NCBI GenBank assembly: GCA_003140785.1
Contig: PLKY01000155.1
Coordinates: forward strand, 1 to 10,984
Source of the DNA: Acidobacteriaceae bacterium
Lineage (GTDB): Bacteria > Acidobacteriota > Terriglobia > Terriglobales > Acidobacteriaceae
Length of the DNA stretch: 10,984 nt
Reading direction: 5' to 3'
This document shows positions 7,240 to 10,984 of this stretch, in pieces; position 1 is the stretch's first letter, and each line of letters starts with the position of its first letter. Made by a program: the position numbers and the translations under genes. The notes beneath the pieces were generated by a model. That model did no database searches, had not been told where the DNA came from, and was given only the letters and a program-made list of their open reading frames with translations.

Positions 7240-7995
7240 TCACCGCGCCGTCCACCCACCGTCGATGAGGATGTCGGTGCCCGTGATGAACCCCGCAGCT
7301 TCGGAACACAGATAGCAAGCCAGCGCGCCAATCTCCTCGATCTTGCCCCACCGGCCAACCGGTAGGCTCGCGAGGAACTGTGCGTTGGCTTCCGGATTGT
7401 TCATCACCGCCGCATTCATTTCTGTTCCGAAAGGGCCTGGACTGATGCCATTCACGGTGATTCCCTCGCTGGCTAATTCGAGCGCCAACGCCCGCGTCAA
7501 TCCGAGAAGCGCCGCCTTGGCCGAAGAATACGCGGTCCGCCCCGGCAACGAAACGTGACTCATGATCGATGTCATATTCAGAACGCGGCCATAACCGGAA
7601 CCTTTCATTCCCGGCACAAACGCGCGGCACATCAAAAACGTCGAAATCAGGCTCGAGTCCAGCACGCTGCGAAATTCATCCAGCGAAAAATCCACCAGGT
7701 TCTTGCGAATATTTGTTCCTGCGTTGTTGACAAGAATTTGTGCCGCTCCAAACTGCCTCTTTATGGCTTCCGCGACTTCGGCGACCTGTTGCTCCTGTGT
7801 GACATCGGCGACAAACACTTCAGCTATTCCGCCCTGTTCGACAATCGCATCGCGCACAACTTCGAGGCGCTTGTTGTCGCGCGCCACGAGCGCAATGTTC
7901 GCGCCTGCCTCAGAGAGGGCCTTGGCCATCGCCTCGCCCAGCCCGCGGCTCCCACCCGTAATGACAGCAGTCCTGCCCGCCAGATTCGTATCCAT
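7240..7995 (-). CDS. Short-chain dehydrogenase/reductase (SDR), classical type
   Basis: A 251-aa cytoplasmic NAD(P)-dependent oxidoreductase with a Rossmann fold. Seen: TGGSRGLG (13-20) for cofactor binding, NNAG (90-93), catalytic Ser143, Tyr156 and Lys160 (YSSAK), SPGP (185-188) and the C-terminal DGGW typical of FabG/gluconate 5-dehydrogenase-like members. Arg39 after the second strand suggests NADP(H) preference. The fourth tetrad residue, normally Asn 41 residues before Tyr, is Ser115 here (LDSSLIS where relatives have LDxNLxx). Its ATG has GGGAG 8 nt upstream, and it follows the frameshifted MFS gene by 44 nt on the same strand, so it probably belongs to the same operon. By context it may reduce or oxidise a sugar, polyol or keto-acid related to the periplasmic PQQ step. 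The substrate is not readable from sequence. Confidence 0.92.
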   Translation of the reverse strand: MDTNLAGRTAVITGGSRGLGEAMAKALSEAGANIALVARDNKRLEVVRDAIVEQGGIAEVFVADVTQEQQVAEVAEAIKRQFGAAQILVNNAGTNIRKNLVDFSLDEFRSVLDSSLISTFLMCRAFVPGMKGSGYGRVLNMTSIMSHVSLPGRTAYSSAKAALLGLTRALALELASEGITVNGISPGPFGTEMNAAVMNNPEANAQFLASLPVGRWGKIEEIGALACYLCSEAAGFITGTDILIDGGWTAR

Positions 7996-8039
7996 GTTTG
8001 CATCTCCCGTCCCAATGAGCAGACGTACCTCAGTCTGTC

Positions 8040-9325
8040 TCAGGGCTCCAGCCCATTCGCAACCGCCGCCGCTGCAGGCGTGGCCATTGCCCGCTCACGT
8101 TGCTTCCGCGCCGATTCCGGATCGAGGGTTAGCCAGCACGCAGCCGACACAGTTGCCGCCGCCGCCATTGTGTCGATCAGTATGTTCCAGTTGCCGCCCG
8201 ATTTCTCTAGGATCACACCCCCAACGACCGGCGCCACAAATCCCGCAAGGTTGCCCATCATATTCATTGCAGCCGCCACCGTCGCCGTGTACGCGCCTCC
8301 AATCTCCACACAGGCATCCCATGAAATCGGCATCGTCAGGTCGCTCGCGAAACTGGCCAGTCCCATGGCCACCATGGCTGGGACGACGGACTGGATGTGC
8401 GTCAACACAACCAGCAGAATCGCCGTCGAAAGAAATCCGCAAAATGCAATCGCACGCCGCGGCAATCTCGCCGGCGCAAGCCCCGAAGCCAGCGAGCCAA
8501 AACCGCCAAACAACAGCGGCAGCACGGCAAGAGCGGCGGCGCGTTCGAGCGACTGCCCTCGGCCCTCGCGCAGATACGTTGGAAGCCACGTGATGTAAAA
8601 ACACCAAACGTAGGAGAGGAAAAAATACTGCACAAACAGCAGCAGCACTTGCCGCGTCAGCAGTAGACTGGTCCAGTGTCGTTGCCCTCTCTCTTCTCGT
8701 GTGAGCACGCGGGATGATTCCAGCAATTTCCGCTCGGCTGCGTTCACCCAGGGTGCTGCGCTGGATCGTCTTTGAACCAAACCAGAAACACCGCGCACCA
8801 CAAGAATCCCAGGCCGGCGAAGCTCACAAACGCCCATCGCCAGCCGAACCACCGGATGCAGAGCAATGCCAGAGGCGGTGTTGCCGCGCCGCCCCATCGC
8901 GTGAAAGACCACATCAACGACTGCGCTCTCACCCGCTCGCGCTCGGGCAGCCATGCGCTGAGCATGCGCGTCAGGTTGGGAAAACATCCTGCCTCGCCAG
9001 CTCCAAACAGAAACCTGATCCCCACGAGCGACGCAACGTTCCACGCAGCCCCGGTCAGTGCGGTGCACGCAGACCACGCAAGAACAATCTGTGCCAGCAC
9101 CCGCTTGACGCCAAGACGATCCCCAAGCAATCCCATGGGAATTTCGAAGAGCGCATAGGACAAAGCAAAGGCCCCGAAGACAATTCCCATCTGCTGCTTC
9201 GAAATATGCAGGTCGTGCGAGATGGGCCCGGCTGCCTGAGAAATCGCGACCCTTTGCATATAGGAGAGAACCGCGAGCCCGATCGCCAGCAGGACGACCC
9301 CGTACCGTGTGCGGCTCGCTCTCAT
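8040..9325 (-). pseudogene. MFS transporter (anion:cation symporter type), split by a 1-nt frameshift
   Basis: Two adjacent frames together make one MFS carrier of about 429 residues. The first (9325-8744) gives six membrane helices with the family motif GDRLGVKR (68-75), RFLFGAGEAGCFPNLTR (104-120) and ends FKDDPAQHPG, then TGA. The second (about 8749-8040) starts VNAAERKLL and supplies helices 7-12 (for example FLSYVWCFYITWLPTYLRE). In relatives DDPxxHPxVNAAE is continuous, so one base is missing at the GGG run (8747-8749). A fourth G would restore the frame. These motifs match the ACS subfamily, which carries hexuronates, galactonate, glucarate and similar organic anions. ATG at 9325 overlaps the PQQ dehydrogenase stop as ATGA; GTG at 9340 is less likely. 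The rest of both halves looks intact, with no other stops, so a fresh mutation or a sequencing error in the homopolymer are both possible. As read, a functional transporter would not be made. Confidence 0.85.
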
Positions 9326-10935
9326 TGCGGCAGGCTCCACGCATAGAGCGTGTCCCCGGCTCCGAACACAATGTATTGTTTTCCGTCCAGCAGATAAGTA
9401 ATCACGCCACCCGATTCATTGGCGTCGAGTTCGTGATGCCAAAGCACCTGACCCTTGTCGGCGCTGTAAATGATCGCGTTCTTCTGGTCGTCTCCGGTGA
9501 TGAGCAGATTGCTCGCGGTTGTCAGGATACTGGGGCCAACCGTGCTTGGCGCATTGTTCAGATTCGGATACGAGTGTTGCCACACCGCATTGCCCGTCAG
9601 TGGATCGATTGCCTTCAGCAAACGTTGCGATCGGCCAATGCCATCGCCCGTCCCGCCGTAGCCCGAGGGCTGGGCGCTGTCGTCAGTAAGGTAATAGATG
9701 GCCTTCCCTTCAACCGAGTTCACATAGACCAAACCGGTCTTCGGATTGTACGCCGGAGCAGGCCAGTTCGAGGCATTCACGATATTAATTGAACCGCCGA
9801 CAGTCGGATCCTTGTCGGGAATCGGGATAGGTTCCCCCTGAGGCGAAAGTCCGGAGGAATAATCCAGCGGCACATACGGCTTGACCACAAGGTATTTTCC
9901 GGTCACCCGATCAAGCGTGACAAAGAAACCATTGCGTGCAGCCTGCGACAGCAGCTTCCGCGGCTTCCCGTCCACCACGCGATCGAATAGAATCGGAGCC
10001 GTCGTATTGTCGAAGTCATGCGTGTCATGCGGCGAAACCTGGAAATACCACTTCAATTCTCCGTTGTCCACATCGAGCGCGACAATCGATTCCGTCCAAA
10101 GGTTAGCGCCGGGGCGTCCTTGCCCCGCAAATACCGGATTCGTATTCCCGGTCGGCCAGTAGAGCAGATTCAATTCCGGATCGTATGTGCCCGGCATCCA
10201 CGTCATCCCGCCGCCGTGGTCCGAGGCTGCTTCGTTCGGCCACGTCTTCAGCGCCGGATCTCCCTTGCGGGGGGTCGCCCACCAGGTCCATTGCAGATCG
10301 CCCGTGACCGGATCGAAGGAGTCCAGGAACCCTGGCATGTCCATCGCGTCACCGCCCACACCTACAATCACATGGTTCTTAACGATCAACGGCGCCGACG
10401 TCGAGAAATACTGCTTCCGTGCATCGGCATAATTCTTTCTCCACAGTTCCATCCCGTTCTTCGCATCGAGGGCAACAAGCCAGTTATCCGGCGTAAGGAA
10501 ATAAACCGTCGTCTTCCAAATCCCCACTCCACGCTGCCCCACCAGATGCCCGCCGTGGTCGACCCAGTCGTAGTGCCAGAGAGGGTTTCCGCTTCGTGCG
10601 TCCAGCGCCCACACGTGATCAGGAATCGTAATGTATAACTTGCCGTCAACCATCAGCGGCGTGCACTTGATCAAGGGAACGGGCGCGCCACGCTGCGCCC
10701 CCACTCCCGCAATTTTGTAATCCCATTTCTGCGCGAGTTGGTTCACATTCGCGGGCCCGATCTGGGTCAGAGTGCTGTAGCGTTCGCCACTATAGTCGCC
10801 GTTGAACGTGGGCCAGCTCGTGGTCGGAGCTTCTCCGAACGGATTCGAGTCAGACGAAACATGCTCAGCGGCTGGCGCCCCGCCCGCCAGCATTGCCGTT
10901 GCGATGACTGCGCAAACTCCGATGGGTGATCTCAT
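9322..10935 (-). CDS. PQQ-dependent quinoprotein dehydrogenase (second copy)
   Basis: A 537-aa exported eight-bladed quinoprotein of the same family as the dehydrogenase at the left end. Signal peptide about residues 1-23 (ending APAAE). Seen: WPTFNGDYSGERYSTLTQIG (41-60), VWALDARSG and later blade motifs, RG at 135-136, TGNTNP (262-267, Asn264 metal ligand) and SPHDTHDFD (301-309), with Asp307 the likely base and Asp309 two residues further on. No CxxCH and no Cys-Cys pair. The Asn-to-Asp spacing (43) is identical to that of the other copy, but the sequences differ widely and this one has a longer segment around 225-242, so the substrates probably differ. Its ATG overlaps the stop of the upstream cytochrome c (ATGA), and its own stop overlaps the MFS start in the same way, implying translational coupling of all three. 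The likely role is periplasmic oxidation of an alcohol or sugar with electrons going to that cytochrome. Confidence 0.92.
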   Translation of the reverse strand: MRSPIGVCAVIATAMLAGGAPAAEHVSSDSNPFGEAPTTSWPTFNGDYSGERYSTLTQIGPANVNQLAQKWDYKIAGVGAQRGAPVPLIKCTPLMVDGKLYITIPDHVWALDARSGNPLWHYDWVDHGGHLVGQRGVGIWKTTVYFLTPDNWLVALDAKNGMELWRKNYADARKQYFSTSAPLIVKNHVIVGVGGDAMDMPGFLDSFDPVTGDLQWTWWATPRKGDPALKTWPNEAASDHGGGMTWMPGTYDPELNLLYWPTGNTNPVFAGQGRPGANLWTESIVALDVDNGELKWYFQVSPHDTHDFDNTTAPILFDRVVDGKPRKLLSQAARNGFFVTLDRVTGKYLVVKPYVPLDYSSGLSPQGEPIPIPDKDPTVGGSINIVNASNWPAPAYNPKTGLVYVNSVEGKAIYYLTDDSAQPSGYGGTGDGIGRSQRLLKAIDPLTGNAVWQHSYPNLNNAPSTVGPSILTTASNLLITGDDQKNAIIYSADKGQVLWHHELDANESGGVITYLLDGKQYIVFGAGDTLYAWSLPQ

Positions 10936-10984
10936 TTCAGCGTTTCCAGGTAGGCGGTCACGTTGTGCATATCATCATTGGTCA
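10932..10984 (-). CDS. C-terminal end of a c-type cytochrome (continues beyond window)
   Basis: Only 16 codons plus TGA are present, reading TNDDMHNVTAYLETLK. This matches the last residues of the triheme cytochrome in the left block (SDDDIHNLMAYLQTLR), the closing helix of that family. Its stop overlaps the PQQ dehydrogenase start (ATGA). Haem-binding motifs would lie outside the window, so the number of haems is unknown. Identity rests on this tail and on the same position directly upstream of a PQQ dehydrogenase. Confidence 0.75.
   Translation of the reverse strand, partial: TNDDMHNVTAYLETLK

Noticed and set aside
6686..7630. 314-codon minus-strand open frame across the second ThuA gene and the SDR end
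   Set aside because: Shadow of two well-supported genes; Arg/Gly/His-rich with no domain.
7555..8598. 347-codon plus-strand open frame
   Set aside because: Antisense to the SDR and MFS genes; low-complexity Ala/Pro/Arg content.
8744..8752. Programmed -1 frameshifting to make full-length MFS
   Set aside because: No slippery heptamer and no known recoding in this carrier family; a simple indel is more likely.
8750..9371. N-terminal part of the long frame running 9371 to 8040
   Set aside because: Only the part after about 8749 is transporter-like; the earlier part is Arg/Cys-rich out-of-frame translation of the first half of the same gene.

Overview
The window (about 11 kb, moderately GC-rich) looks like a chromosomal segment of a soil-type Gram-negative bacterium, most likely an Acidobacteriota member of the Solibacter/Bryobacter kind. 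That assignment is an inference from the gene content: secreted PQQ beta-propeller dehydrogenases paired with c-type cytochromes ending in an acidic/His/Asn + AYLxTL tail, exported ThuA-like proteins, and a twin-arginine multicopper oxidase. There are no rRNA, tRNA, CRISPR or IS features I can support.

Layout, left to right. (1) 1-479 (+): remnant of a CRP/FNR-family regulator, broken by an in-frame TAG and possibly by a frameshift. (2) 569-5837 (-): a co-directional block read as ThuA-like protein, laccase-type multicopper oxidase, triheme cytochrome c and PQQ-dependent dehydrogenase. (3) 5838-6181: divergent intergenic region. (4) 6182-7168 (+): a second, different exported ThuA-like protein. 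(5) 7240-10984 (-): a second operon read as cytochrome c (only its last 16 residues are in the window), PQQ-dependent dehydrogenase, MFS transporter and short-chain dehydrogenase. The first three of these genes are joined by ATGA stop/start overlaps. The MFS gene is split by a 1-nt frameshift.

How the genes may work together (inference): each PQQ enzyme would oxidise an alcohol, sugar or sugar derivative in the periplasm and pass electrons to the cytochrome c encoded just upstream. In the left block a multicopper oxidase could be an additional oxygen-linked partner or act independently. In the right block the ACS-type MFS carrier and the cytoplasmic SDR suggest uptake and further reduction/oxidation of a sugar acid or polyol, although the carrier is frameshifted as read. 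ThuA-like proteins often accompany such carbohydrate-oxidation genes, but their exact reaction is not evident from sequence.

The points most worth following up are the duplicated cytochrome/PQQ-dehydrogenase modules around two ThuA genes, the D-x-D lanthanide-type signature in both PQQ enzymes together with loss of the usual Cys-Cys ring and Ca-ligand Glu, the Phe at the predicted type-1 copper axial position, the Asn-to-Ser change in the SDR tetrad, and the two broken genes (regulator and transporter).
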